From Lacticaseibacillus kribbianus (lineage in GTDB: Bacteria > Bacillota > Bacilli > Lactobacillales > Lactobacillaceae), in contig NZ_JAIPUL010000002.1 of NCBI RefSeq assembly GCF_020180945.1, forward strand, positions 359,352-423,351: a DNA stretch of 64,000 nt, given 5' to 3'. A program made the translations under genes and the position numbers. Positions 44,074 to 52,834 of this stretch are shown here, in pieces. How positions within the stretch are numbered: the stretch's first letter is position 1; each line of letters starts with the position of its first letter. The notes beneath the pieces were generated by a model, which did no database searches, was not told the origin of the DNA, and was given only the letters and a program-made list of their open reading frames with translations.

Positions 44074-44340
44074 ATGCAAGTGATCATCACCGTTATCGGC
44101 ACGGACAAGGTGGGCATCGTCGCCGCCGTCACGGGCCACCTGGCCAAGCAGGACATCAACATTCTGGACGTCTCCCAGACCATCATGCAGGGCGCCTTCA
44201 CCATGATGCTGCTTGCCAAACTGCCGGATGCGGCCGACTTCGCGCAGGTCAAGGCCGACCTGCAGGCGCTGGGCCAGGACATCGACGTCGAGGTGCGCAT
44301 CGCCCGCCAGGAAATCTTCGACGCGATGCACAAGCTTTAG
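44074..44340 (+). CDS. ACT-domain protein (UPF0237)
   Basis: 88 residues forming one ACT domain ([25 protein letters not shown], then [21 protein letters not shown]). ACT domains bind amino acids and regulate enzymes or act in dimers. The start is set where CAGGGAT lies just upstream. It is followed eight bases later by a UPF0210 gene; the two are a well-known conserved pair whose role is not established. Confidence 0.88.
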   Translation: MQVIITVIGTDKVGIVAAVTGHLAKQDINILDVSQTIMQGAFTMMLLAKLPDAADFAQVKADLQALGQDIDVEVRIARQEIFDAMHKL

Positions 44341-44348
44341 GAGGCGCC

Positions 44349-45692
44349 ATGGAAACCCAACAGATCAAAGAAACCATCCAGATGATTCGCGAGGAGAACC
44401 TCGACATCCGCACCATCACGATGGGCATCTCCCTGCTCGACTGCGTCACCGGCAGCATGGCCGACACGGCGCAAAACGTCTACGACAAGATCGTGCGCGT
44501 GGCCGCCGACCTAGTGCCGGTCGCCCGCGCGATTGAAAACGAGTACGGCATTCCGATTGTCAACAAGCGCATCGCCGTCACCCCGGCGGCGATGCTGGCC
44601 GGCGCCGACCCCGCGCCCGACTTCGCGCTTTTGGCCCAGGCCCTGGACAACGCGGCCAAGGCGGTTGAGGTCGACCTGATCGGCGGCTTCACCGCGACGG
44701 TTCAAAACGGCTGCACCAAGGCGGACCTGGCGCTGATGCACGCGATTCCGGCGGCGCTTGCCACCACCGACCGCGTCTGCGCCTCCGTCAATGTCGGCTC
44801 CACGCGCGCCGGGCTGAACATGGACGCGATTAAGCTGGCGGGGGAGGTGGTCAAGGCGGTCGCCGCCATCGACCCGAAGAACGCGATGAAGCTGGTGATT
44901 TTTGCCAACGCGGTGGAGGACAACCCGTTCATGGCCGGCGCCTTCTGGGGCGTCTCCGAGGGGGATGTCGCAATCAACACCGGCGTCTCCGGCCCAGGCG
45001 TCGTGCAGCGCGCGATCGCCGGCAAGCCCGACGCGAGCTTCGGCGAGGTCTGCGAGACCATCAAGCAGACCGCCTTCAAGGTGTCGCGCATGGGCCAGTT
45101 CGTCGGCAAGGTGGCGGCCAGCCGCCTGAACGTGCCGTTCAACATCGTCGACCTGTCGCTTGCCCCGACGCCGGCCGCCGGCGACTCGGTGGCCGAGATC
45201 CTCGAGACCCTCGGCCTCAGCCACGTCGGCACCCCCGGCACCACCGCGGCCCTGGCGCTCCTGAACGACGCGGTGAAAAAGGGCGGCATCATGGCCGCCG
45301 AGCGCGTCGGCGGGCTGTCCGGCGCCTTCATTCCGGTGTCCGAGGACGCCAACATGATCGCGGCGGCGGAAAAGGGCCAGATTACGCTGGAAAAGCTCGA
45401 GGCGATGACCGCCGTCTGCTCCGTCGGCCTGGACATGGTCGCGGTGCCGGGCGACACACCGGCCAGCACCATCAGCGGCATGATCGCCGACGAGGCGGCC
45501 ATCGGCATGATCAACAACAAGACCACGGCGGTGCGCGTGATTCCGGTGCCGGGCAAGGGCGTCGGCGAGTCGATCGAGTTCGGCGGGCTGTTCGGCCGCG
45601 CACCGATCATGGCGGTCAACACCGGCGACGCCTCGGTGTTCATCAACCGCGGCGGCCACATTCCGGCCCCGATTCACAGCTTCAAGAACTGA
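44349..45692 (+). CDS. UPF0210 (DUF711) family protein
   Basis: 447 residues of the UPF0210 family, related to the PFL fold but without its catalytic glycyl radical. Landmarks are [17 protein letters not shown] near residue 17, [17 protein letters not shown] near residue 128 and a long Gly/Ala-rich C-terminus ending [19 protein letters not shown] precedes the ATG, partly within the stop of the ACT gene. Members form rings; the biochemical role is unknown. Co-transcribed with the ACT-domain gene. Confidence 0.9.
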   Translation: METQQIKETIQMIREENLDIRTITMGISLLDCVTGSMADTAQNVYDKIVRVAADLVPVARAIENEYGIPIVNKRIAVTPAAMLAGADPAPDFALLAQALDNAAKAVEVDLIGGFTATVQNGCTKADLALMHAIPAALATTDRVCASVNVGSTRAGLNMDAIKLAGEVVKAVAAIDPKNAMKLVIFANAVEDNPFMAGAFWGVSEGDVAINTGVSGPGVVQRAIAGKPDASFGEVCETIKQTAFKVSRMGQFVGKVAASRLNVPFNIVDLSLAPTPAAGDSVAEILETLGLSHVGTPGTTAALALLNDAVKKGGIMAAERVGGLSGAFIPVSEDANMIAAAEKGQITLEKLEAMTAVCSVGLDMVAVPGDTPASTISGMIADEAAIGMINNKTTAVRVIPVPGKGVGESIEFGGLFGRAPIMAVNTGDASVFINRGGHIPAPIHSFKN

Positions 45693-45701
45693 CGGCCAAT
45701 C

Positions 45702-45735
45702 GGCGGGGGTGCCGCAACAGTGCCCCCGCCTTTTG
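45702..45735 (+). terminator. Terminator after the UPF0210 gene
   Basis: GGCGGGGGTGCC…GTGCCCCCGCC stem followed by TTTT. Confidence 0.8.
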
Positions 45736-45852
45736 TGTGCCCAGGGCACACCGCGCCCTCGCTGCGCCGCACCGCCCGACCGGCTGCCCCGTGTCGCACC
45801 GGTTCGGGGCAACGGCTTGGCCTTGGCGTAATCTCCTGTGGGAGGTGAGGCC

Positions 45853-46932
45853 ATGTTTATTGCCCTCGACGAGGCGGCGCGCCCGGTCACGCTGCACAGC
45901 CACGAGCAGGCGGCCGGATTGTCCGGGCACTTCAGCTGCCCGGCCTGCCGGGCGCCGGTCGGGATTCGCAACGGGCCGGTGATGCCGGCGCATTTTTACC
46001 ACCTCGGGCCGCCGTGCGACGCCAGCGAGCCGGAGTCCGCGGAGCACCTGGCCGGCAAGCTGTGGCTGATGGCGTACGGGCGCCGGCGCGGGTTCGCGGT
46101 GGTGCTGGAGCAGTACTACCCGCAGATCCGCTAGCGCGCGGACGTGGTGTGGCGGCGCCCGGGCGAGCCGGCGCTGGCCCTGGAGTTCCAGTGCAGCCCG
46201 ATCGGCCTCGAGCGCCTGGCCGAGCGGACGGCGGGCTACCGCCGACTCGGGGTGCCGGTGGTCTGGATCATGGGCCGGCGCTACTTCGCGCGCCAGCCCA
46301 AGGCGTTGCAGGCAAAATTCCTGGCGTGGTCCAGGCAGCACGGCTGGCACCTGTGGTTTCTCGACGTGCGGGCGGGGCGGCTGGCGCTTTGGCGGCTCGG
46401 TGCGACCACGGCCATCACGTGGTACCACTCAGGCGGCGAGAACCGCAGTGAAAAGGCGCAGGCGCCGGTCACCGCCCGCACCGCGTGGCGCGTCGGCCAG
46501 GCCCTGCGGCATCGCGACGCCGCCGTGATGGCGCTGCAGGCGGCAAGTGCCGCGGCCCACCGCAACGTCGGCGGCGTGCCGTGGCTGGTGCACGAAGGAC
46601 CCAGCGGCCTGATCGGGCTGCCGCACCCGGAGTGGCAGCTGCGCGCCTGGTGGCTGCTGGCCTTCGACGGGCAGGCCACCATCGACCGCGCGGCGGAGGC
46701 GGCGTTTTGGCGGCGCTGGCCGGCGCTGCGCACGCCGCTGGTGGCGGATGGGCAGCTGCTGGCGGCGATTGCGGCACGCTGGCACGCGGTGCTCACCGCA
46801 AGCGGGGCGTGGCGCGAGACGGCGACGGGCTGGCAGCTGGCGGCGGCGCCTTTGTGGTACCCGACGCTTGAGGCGAAGCTGGCCGCCCGGCAGCTGCCCG
46901 TGCCCGTCCGCGGCGCGCGGCGGGCGCGGTGA
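45853..46932 (+). pseudogene. coiA: Competence protein CoiA, cut by in-frame TAG
   Basis: CoiA is needed for natural transformation, after DNA uptake. Read through one TAG at 46132, the gene encodes 359 codons without a frameshift. Before the stop lie the zinc-type CPAC motif and HLAGKLWL; after it come RADVVW, LALEFQCSPI and RTAGYRRLGVPVVWI, the core of the nuclease-like domain whose Asp and Glu-x-Gln residues would be catalytic. The stop separates the two, so both fragments should be inactive. GGAGGTGAG precedes the ATG. The neighbour spxH is as in Bacillus (yjbF-yjbH), which supports the call. Confidence 0.87.
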
Positions 46933-46991
46933 CCCCGGCGGGGCGACGACGCCGTCCCCGCGCGACACGCGGCGTCGGCTCACGAGACACG

Positions 46992-47039
46992 AACGCGGCC
47001 GGCGGGCATCCACATCGGATGCCCGCCGGCCGCGTTTTC
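46992..47039. terminator. Bidirectional terminator between coiA and spxH
   Basis: A long perfect stem of GCGGCCGGCGGGCATCC around ACAT, with a TTTT tail on the plus strand. Confidence 0.85.
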
Positions 47040-47052
47040 GCGTCTGATTGGG

Positions 47053-47661
47053 TCAGCGCACGCGTTCGCGGCGCGGGTGGCCGTAAGCCGGGTCCAGCAG
47101 CAGCTGGCGGCAGGTCGCCTGAAGCGCCTGGTAGGAGCTCAGCGCATCGAGGCGCAGGCCGCTGCTGCGCATTGAGCCGGCGTTGAACACCACGGCGGTC
47201 GGGGTCGCCCACACCCCCATCTCCTGGGCCGTGGCATGGTCGGAGGCCAGGCACTGGTGCATCGCCTCGTGGGCCCGGTCGGCGGCCAGGGTCGCGAGGT
47301 TCAGGCCGCACCGCGCGGCGGCCGCCTGCGCGAAGCCGGGCGAGTAGGCGTGGGGGTCGACGTCGAGCATCTCCTGGCTGGCCATCAAAAACGTGCGCGC
47401 CTTCTTGTTGCCCTGGAACTGCGCGGCCTTGTAGTCGAGCGACAGCTGGTAGGCCACGTCGAACAACTGGTTGCGCAGGGCGAGGTTGCGGTGGTTCATG
47501 CCGGTCTCGCGCATGTACTGGTCGATCACCTGAATCGTCACGACGGGAACGAAGTGCACCGCGACCTTGGCGGGCAGCTCGGTGAGCAGGCGGTTAACGG
47601 CGGCTTCGGCCTCGCGGCAGCGGCGGTTGATCGGATTCACGAACAAGAAGAGTTCGAGCAT
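47053..47661 (-). CDS. spxH: DsbA-family protein, ClpXP adapter SpxH/YjbH type
   Basis: 202 residues of the thioredoxin-like YjbH/SpxH family, which presents the stress regulator Spx to ClpXP. The N-terminus LELFLFVNPINRRC keeps only one Cys where thiol oxidoreductases have CxxC. The cis-Pro loop region is WATPTAVVFNAG near residue 155. The position between coiA and the CYTH/relQ block matches Bacillus yjbF-yjbH. GGAGGAACCGTC precedes the ATG, within a T-rich upstream region. The redox role is doubtful given the missing Cys; the adapter role is inferred. Confidence 0.8.
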   Translation of the reverse strand: MLELFLFVNPINRRCREAEAAVNRLLTELPAKVAVHFVPVVTIQVIDQYMRETGMNHRNLALRNQLFDVAYQLSLDYKAAQFQGNKKARTFLMASQEMLDVDPHAYSPGFAQAAAARCGLNLATLAADRAHEAMHQCLASDHATAQEMGVWATPTAVVFNAGSMRSSGLRLDALSSYQALQATCRQLLLDPAYGHPRRERVR

Positions 47662-47734
47662 GACGGTTCCTCCAATGTAAAGGCTTTATTTACGTTAACT
47701 TTACCAGATTTTTACAAAACAACAAATTTTATGC

Positions 47735-48292
47735 TCACAACTTTGGGCTGTTGCGAATTGCCCGGGTCACCTTGTTCGTCACAGGCCCGTCCGACAGGCC
47801 AAAACGCCGGCGCAGCTCCATAAAAAATTTCATGCCAGCGGCGAAATCTTGGACCTCAAGCTCCAGCTCAAAGTCCTGCGTTTGATTAGGATAGCACGTT
47901 CGGTCGAGCGTGAGCAAGCCTGCCGCCTGCCGGCTGAGGCGGCGGGTGGTGGTCGCCGTCGCGATCACGCCAAGCGCGGACCAGGCGATTCCGCGGGCGG
48001 CTAAGGCGGCTGCGACGCTGCCGCCCGGGGTCAGCCCAGCACCGGCCGGCAGCGGGTCGGTGATCTCGGTCAATAGTCGGTTGGGCCCGGTCGGCACCTT
48101 GAGCGTCTGCTCGGCCGAATCGGCAAAGCGGCGCACCCGCAGCCCCAGCCCGGCCGCCGCAAGCGCCCCGGTCTGGGTGTCGTAGTAGCTGTTGGTCTGG
48201 CTAAACGGCGCGTCAAAGGCGAAGGCCGCTTCGATTGCCTGCGCCTGGGCCGCTGTCAGCGGCGCCTTGAGTTCCTGTTCCCGTGTGCTCAT
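47735..48292 (-). CDS. CYTH-domain protein (YjbK type)
   Basis: 185 residues. The CYTH signature ExExK (EQELK) is at residues 5-9, followed by the alternating Arg/Lys and Glu strands of the triphosphate tunnel (RVRRF, LKVPTGPNRLLTEI, LTLDRTCYPNQTQDFELELEVQDF). Such proteins bind or hydrolyse triphosphorylated substrates; Bacillus YjbK sits in the same neighbourhood. CGGAGGTGG precedes the chosen ATG. It is divergent from relQ, with a 90-bp shared promoter region. Confidence 0.87.
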   Translation of the reverse strand: MSTREQELKAPLTAAQAQAIEAAFAFDAPFSQTNSYYDTQTGALAAAGLGLRVRRFADSAEQTLKVPTGPNRLLTEITDPLPAGAGLTPGGSVAAALAARGIAWSALGVIATATTTRRLSRQAAGLLTLDRTCYPNQTQDFELELEVQDFAAGMKFFMELRRRFGLSDGPVTNKVTRAIRNSPKL

Positions 48293-48382
48293 GCGTTCCA
48301 CCTCCGACTTCAGTATACAGCCTGAGCCCAGTGGGTGGGGATATATGGTAGAATAGATGGAGAAATCAGGGGAGGCCTTCGC

Positions 48383-49045
48383 ATGCAACGAGACTGGGAC
48401 ACTTTTTTAATGCCGTACCAACAAGCCGTCAAGGAGCTGAAGCTCAAGTTCCGCGGCATGCGGATGCAGTTCCTGCAGGCCAGCACGCACTCGCCGATCG
48501 AGATCGTGACCGGGCGCGTGAAGCCGGTGGACTCCATCATCGAAAAGCAGTCCCGGCGCTACATCACCGACGCCCTGCTTGAGTCGGACATGCAAGACAT
48601 CGCCGGCCTGCGCATCCAGTGCCAGTTCGTGGAGGACATCTACGAGGTGGTCGACCTGATCCACCAGCGCAAGGACATGGAGGTGGTGGAGGAGCGCGAT
48701 TACGTCACCAACGTCAAGCCGTCGGGCTACCGCAGCTACCACATGGTGATCGCCTACCCGGTCCAGATGGTGCACGGGGAAAAGAAGCTGCTCGCCGAGA
48801 TTCAGATCCGCACCATGTCGATGAACTTCTGGGCCACCATTGAGCACAGCCTGAACTACAAGTACCAGGGCGAGTTCCCGACGGCCCTGAAGGAGCGCCT
48901 GAAGCGGGCGGCGGAGGCGTCGTTCATGCTGGACACCGAGATGTCCGAGATTCGCGAGGAAATCCAGGAAGCTCAGCAGCTGTTCTCCTACGGCAAGGGC
49001 CAGAGCCTGCCGCCGTACCACGCGTCAGACAAGAAGGATGATTAG
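48383..49045 (+). CDS. relQ: Small alarmone synthetase RelQ (GTP pyrophosphokinase)
   Basis: 220 residues containing only the RelA/SpoT synthetase domain: RYITDALLESDMQDIAGLRIQC near residues 60-82, RDYVTNVKPSGYRSYHMV (G-loop and catalytic region) near residue 108 and EIQIRTMSMNFWATIEHSLNYKY near residue 140. No hydrolase or TGS domain is present, as in YjbM/RelQ. It makes (p)ppGpp, independently of the ribosome. GGGGAGG precedes the ATG. Its stop codon is followed immediately by the NAD kinase ATG. Confidence 0.93.
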   Translation: MQRDWDTFLMPYQQAVKELKLKFRGMRMQFLQASTHSPIEIVTGRVKPVDSIIEKQSRRYITDALLESDMQDIAGLRIQCQFVEDIYEVVDLIHQRKDMEVVEERDYVTNVKPSGYRSYHMVIAYPVQMVHGEKKLLAEIQIRTMSMNFWATIEHSLNYKYQGEFPTALKERLKRAAEASFMLDTEMSEIREEIQEAQQLFSYGKGQSLPPYHASDKKDD

Positions 49046-49849
49046 ATGCGCATTGCGATCGTGGCCAACTCCGGCGCCCAGACGCGCCAGGCCGAAACCA
49101 AGCTAAAAACGCTGCTCGCCGCGGCGGGCTTCACCATGGATGCGGTGCGCCCGGACGTCGTGATCACCATCGGCGGCGACGGGACGCTTTTGTCCGCCTT
49201 CCACCGCTACGCCAACGCGCTTTCAACCGTGCGCTTCATCGGCGTCCACACCGGCCACCTCGGCTTTTACACCGACTGGCGCGATTACGAGCTGGAGGAG
49301 CTGGTCGAGGCGCTGAAAAACGACTCGGGCGAAAGCGTGTCCTACCCGCTGCTCGACGTGCTGGCCGACTACGAGGACGGCACGACGTCGCACTACCTGG
49401 CGCTCAACGAGGCGACCTTAAAGCGCACCGGTGGCACCATGCGCACCGATGTGTACATCAAGGAGAACTTCTTTGAAAGCTTCCGCGGCGACGGCCTGTG
49501 CGTCGCCACGCCGACCGGCTCGACCGCGTACTCCAAGAGTAACGGCGGGGCGGTGATCCACCCGCGGCTGGACGCGATGCAGGTGACCGAGATCGCGTCG
49601 ATCAACAACCGCGTGTTCCGGACGCTCGCGGCGCCCTTGATCCTGGCGCCGGACGAGTGGGTGGTGCTTCGCCCCGAGCCGTTCCAGGACTACCTGATGA
49701 CCATCGACCAGTTCACCATCACGCCGCAGCTGGTCACCGAGATCCGCTTCCGCATCGCCGACGAGCGCATCCACTTCGCCCGCTACCGCCACATGCACTT
49801 CTGGGACCGGGTGGAGGACGCCTTCATCGGCGCCAAAAAGCAGCCGTGA
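49046..49849 (+). CDS. nadK: NAD kinase
   Basis: 267 residues. TIGGDGTLLSAFHRY near residues 44-58 is the diphosphate-binding GGDG motif, HTGHLGFYTDW and LNEATLKR (NE/D motif) are intact, and CVATPTGSTAYSKSNGG near residue 152 binds NAD. It phosphorylates NAD to NADP. It starts directly after the relQ stop and its own TGA overlaps the GTG start of the next gene, so relQ, nadK and the pseudouridine synthase are probably translated together. Confidence 0.95.
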   Translation: MRIAIVANSGAQTRQAETKLKTLLAAAGFTMDAVRPDVVITIGGDGTLLSAFHRYANALSTVRFIGVHTGHLGFYTDWRDYELEELVEALKNDSGESVSYPLLDVLADYEDGTTSHYLALNEATLKRTGGTMRTDVYIKENFFESFRGDGLCVATPTGSTAYSKSNGGAVIHPRLDAMQVTEIASINNRVFRTLAAPLILAPDEWVVLRPEPFQDYLMTIDQFTITPQLVTEIRFRIADERIHFARYRHMHFWDRVEDAFIGAKKQP

Positions 49850-50769
49850 GGTTCAAGTGGACCTACACCGGCGCGGCGCGGGTGCGCCTCGGCACCTTCC
49901 TGAAGGCGCAGGGGCTGTCTAGCATCCAGCTCAAGCGGATGAAGTACCGCAACGGCTTCGTCTTCGTCAACCACCGCCAGCGCACCACCGATTTTCGGCT
50001 GCGGCCAGGCGACGTCGTGCGCATCCAGCTGGCGCCCGAGGTCCCGGTCGACACGGTGGTGCCGACGCCCGGGCCGCTTGACATCGTCTACGAGGACCCG
50101 TACCTGCTGGTGGTGAACAAGCCGGCCGGTGTCGCCTCGATTCCGGATGCAGCCAAGGGCAACGACAGCATGGCGAACTTCGTCAAGGCGTACCTGCAGG
50201 CCAGCGGCGCGGAAAGCGCCACCATCCACGTGGTGACGCGGCTGGACCGCGACACCAGCGGGCTGATGCTGTTCGCCAAGCACGGCTTCGTCCACAGCCT
50301 GCTGGACCGCCAGCTGCACTCCAAGGACCTGATCAAGCATTACCTGGCCGTCGTGCAGGGGGCCGCCGCGCTGCCGCCGCACGGCTGGCTGGTGCTGCCG
50401 ATCGGGCGCACCCAGGAGTTCTACATGAAGCGCGGGGTGGTGGTCGGCGGCAAGCCGTCGGTCACCGAGTACCGGGTTCTCGACCGCACCGACCGCGCCG
50501 CGACGGTGCTGGTGGCGCTGCACACCGGCCGCACGCACCAGATTCGCGTCCACTTCGCCGCCATCGGCCACCCGCTGTGCGGCGACAACCTGTACGGCGG
50601 CGACCGGACCCTGATCGGGCGCCAGGCGCTGCACTGCGCGACGCTGGACTTTTGGCACCCGCTCTTGCACACCAAGCTCCACTTAACTGCCGCACTGCCT
50701 TCGGATATGGTATCCTTAGGCGACAAGCTAGGAATGAGGAAGTGGGAAGATGTACCAATTATTGACTGA
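49846..50769 (+). CDS. RluA/RluD-family 23S rRNA pseudouridine synthase
   Basis: 307 residues. A degenerate S4-like domain lies at the N-terminus (RLGTFLKAQGLSSIQLKRMK). The catalytic domain has VVTRLDRDTSGLMLFAKH near residue 125 (nucleophile Asp), HYLAVVQG and LHTGRTHQIRVHFAAIGHPLCGD near residue 223. It corresponds to Bacillus YjbO, which follows nadK there too. The GTG start overlaps the nadK stop in a GTGA arrangement; no better ATG exists before the S4-like domain. The end overlaps the start of degV by 20 bases. Confidence 0.9.
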   Translation: MRFKWTYTGAARVRLGTFLKAQGLSSIQLKRMKYRNGFVFVNHRQRTTDFRLRPGDVVRIQLAPEVPVDTVVPTPGPLDIVYEDPYLLVVNKPAGVASIPDAAKGNDSMANFVKAYLQASGAESATIHVVTRLDRDTSGLMLFAKHGFVHSLLDRQLHSKDLIKHYLAVVQGAAALPPHGWLVLPIGRTQEFYMKRGVVVGGKPSVTEYRVLDRTDRAATVLVALHTGRTHQIRVHFAAIGHPLCGDNLYGGDRTLIGRQALHCATLDFWHPLLHTKLHLTAALPSDMVSLGDKLGMRKWEDVPIID

Positions 50770-51619
50770 TTCGGCCTGTGACTTACCGTTGGCCACCTTG
50801 AAGGAAAAGGACGTGGGCATCGTGTCCTTCCACTTCACCGTGGGCGACCGTGAGCTGACCGACGACATGGGCGCAAGCTACGACCTGGAGGAGTTTTACA
50901 CGCAGATCAAGGCCGGCGTGATGCCGACCACCGCGCAGATCAACGTCGGCGAGTACGCCGCCTTTTTCCGCCCGTACGTGGAAGCTGGCACGCCGATCGC
51001 CTACATCGGCTTCTCCAGCGGCCTCAGCGGGTCGCTGAACAGTGCGCGGCAGGCCCGCGACCTTTTGATTGAGGAGTTCCCGGACGCGCAGATCGCCGTG
51101 GTCGACACGCTCAACGCCAGCGCCGGCGAGGGCCGCATGGTGCTCGAGGCGATTCGCCTGCGCGACAGCGGCGCGACCCTGGACGAGCTTGCGGCGTGGT
51201 TCACGGAGAACGCGCAGCGGGTGCAGTCCTGGTTCACCGTGGACTCGCTGGACTACCTGTACCACGGCGGCCGCGTGTCGCGCACCGCGGCGACGCTCGG
51301 GACGCTGCTGAACATCAAGCCGCTGTTGGACGTCGATCCGGAAGGCCACCTGCGCGTCGTGGGCAAGATTCACTCGCGCAAAAAATCGCTGCAGGCGCTC
51401 GCAGACCGGCTGCTGGCGGCTTTGCCGAGCGACCCAACGCAGCCGCTTCTGATCGCCACCAGCGGCGACTGGGACGCGGCCAACTTCGTCAAGGACCGCA
51501 TCCTGGCCCAGGCGCCGACCGCCAACATTCAGGTCGGGCCGATCGGGCTGACCATCGCCAGCCACACCGGCTTCGGCTGCGTCGCGGCCTTCGTGATGGG
51601 AACGGACAAGCGCAAATAA
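50750..51619 (+). CDS. DegV-family fatty-acid-binding protein
   Basis: 289 residues. The N-terminal LLTDSACDLP and the MPTTAQINVGEY segment near residue 63, then YIGFSSGLSGSLNSA near residue 86, form the lipid-binding pocket of DegV/FakB proteins. FakB-type members present fatty acids to the kinase FakA for phosphorylation; no fakA is nearby, so the role is inferred. The ATG with GAGGAAGTGGGAAG upstream lies inside the preceding gene. Confidence 0.88.
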   Translation: MYQLLTDSACDLPLATLKEKDVGIVSFHFTVGDRELTDDMGASYDLEEFYTQIKAGVMPTTAQINVGEYAAFFRPYVEAGTPIAYIGFSSGLSGSLNSARQARDLLIEEFPDAQIAVVDTLNASAGEGRMVLEAIRLRDSGATLDELAAWFTENAQRVQSWFTVDSLDYLYHGGRVSRTAATLGTLLNIKPLLDVDPEGHLRVVGKIHSRKKSLQALADRLLAALPSDPTQPLLIATSGDWDAANFVKDRILAQAPTANIQVGPIGLTIASHTGFGCVAAFVMGTDKRK

Positions 51620-51627
51620 GAGTACCG

Positions 51628-51666
51628 GCCAGTGGGGGCTGCACGTGCGGTTCCCGCTGGCTTTTT
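51628..51666 (+). terminator. Terminator after degV
   Basis: GCCAGTGGG…CCCGCTGGC stem followed by five T. Confidence 0.8.
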
Positions 51667-51770
51667 GCTGCGTCAAAATGCACGACAGCGGCGAAATTGG
51701 GTGATGTCAAAAATATTGGCTGGCCCGAGGCAATCCGGCGCCCTATGCTCGGCGTGAGGAGGGATGAGAG

Positions 51771-52166
51771 ATGATTATTGGTGAGCAGTTGCGCAAGGCG
51801 CGAACCGACGCCGGCATGTCCCAAGAGCAGTTGGCGGAGTACATGGCGGTCAGCCGCCAGACCGTGTCCAACTGGGAGAACTCGCGGAGCTACCCCGACA
51901 TCGAGCGCGTGATGCGCATGGCCGAGTTCTACCACCTCTCCTTAGATGAATTGTTGAGAGGTGATCGACGGATGGTGAAATCCTGGATGGACGCGACGAA
52001 CGTGGCGAAGACGGGACGGCAGCTGGCCGCAACGCTTTCGCTGAACCTGCTTTTGACCATCGGCGTGGTGGTTGCAAGCCCCGTCTGGTGGGTGGCCGCG
52101 GCCCTGCTGCTGGCGCTGGTCGGCTGCATCGGGACCGCATTTGTCCTGATGATCAGGCTGATATGA
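51771..52166 (+). CDS. XRE-family regulator with C-terminal membrane segments
   Basis: 131 residues. An HTH_3 domain fills residues 3-60 (GEQLRKARTDAGMSQEQLAEY, VSRQTVSNWENSRSYPDIERV). After a short linker two hydrophobic segments follow at about residues 88-105 and 108-130, so the regulator is probably membrane-tethered. Such proteins sense envelope conditions or act on a small adjacent operon. The next gene, ten bases on, encodes a small membrane protein and is likely co-transcribed. GAGGAGGGATGAG precedes the start. Confidence 0.85.
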   Translation: MIIGEQLRKARTDAGMSQEQLAEYMAVSRQTVSNWENSRSYPDIERVMRMAEFYHLSLDELLRGDRRMVKSWMDATNVAKTGRQLAATLSLNLLLTIGVVVASPVWWVAAALLLALVGCIGTAFVLMIRLI

Positions 52167-52175
52167 GGTGATCTG

Positions 52176-52499
52176 ATGATGTTTTGGTTGTTGATGGTTC
52201 TGGTGGCGGCCGTGGTGATCGCGGCCGTGACGCTGGCGGTGCTGACGGCGCGGCTGTTGCGCCTCGACGCCGCGGCGCGCGGGCTCGCGCACCCTAGACT
52301 GATTGGGGCGCTGGGCGCCGGCACGCAAAACGGGGTGGGCATTCTGGCCTACCTGGCGCTGCGCCGCGGGCACCCGCTGGACGCCGCGCAAGACGACGTG
52401 GGCCTGCGCACGCGGCTCAAGGTCGGCAGCGTGGCGGCGCTTACCGTTCTGCTGGCGAGCGGCGTCTGCGCCGCCTTGGTGCTGGCCTGGTGGCGATAG
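52176..52499 (+). CDS. Small membrane protein of unknown function
   Basis: 107 residues with a hydrophobic segment at each end (about residues 2-25 and 83-105) and a polar, Arg-rich middle. The family was not recognised. GAGGTGATCTG precedes the ATG. It is probably in an operon with the membrane-tethered XRE regulator, which makes it a candidate partner or target of that protein. Confidence 0.7.
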   Translation: MMFWLLMVLVAAVVIAAVTLAVLTARLLRLDAAARGLAHPRLIGALGAGTQNGVGILAYLALRRGHPLDAAQDDVGLRTRLKVGSVAALTVLLASGVCAALVLAWWR

Positions 52500-52509
52500 G
52501 GCAATGAAG

Positions 52510-52540
52510 GGGTGACCGCGGCAGCGCGGCCACCTTTTTT
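52510..52540 (+). terminator. Terminator after the XRE operon
   Basis: GGTGACCGC/GCGGCCACC stem with one mismatch, then six T. It marks the end of the GC-rich backbone. Confidence 0.75.
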
Positions 52541-52768
52541 CGCTGCCCGGTGACTATTTCCCGGGAAATAAACGTCTCAAACGAATGAAATTCAGAATCG
52601 CGGTGTAAACTGCCCTTTAGGACGCTTTGCTAAATCAATATTATATAATGTGCTGATGGAATGTGCCACAAACGTGCCACCCCACGAAAAAAGAGAAGCG
52701 TGTTGGCTTCTTTTTTTTACTAGCAAAACGTTATACTGAGTTCGGGCTTCTTGTAACTCCGATTTTAA
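52541..52768. other. AT-rich junction between backbone and insertion region
   Basis: No gene is seen. Composition changes abruptly here. It contains a repeated TGTGCCAC/CGTGCCAC motif near 52663-52682 and a small hairpin terminator. It may be the scar of an integrated element, but no integrase is present. Confidence 0.5.
52694..52718 (+). terminator. Stem-loop with T run in the junction
   Basis: AGAAGC-GTGTTG-GCTTCT followed by seven T; the gene it once served is not visible. Confidence 0.65.
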
Positions 52769-52834
52769 CTTGATGTCAATGGCAATTTAAAAATGTAGGT
52801 TGGGGCGTGCGGACGTTTTTCTGGACTTTCAACC

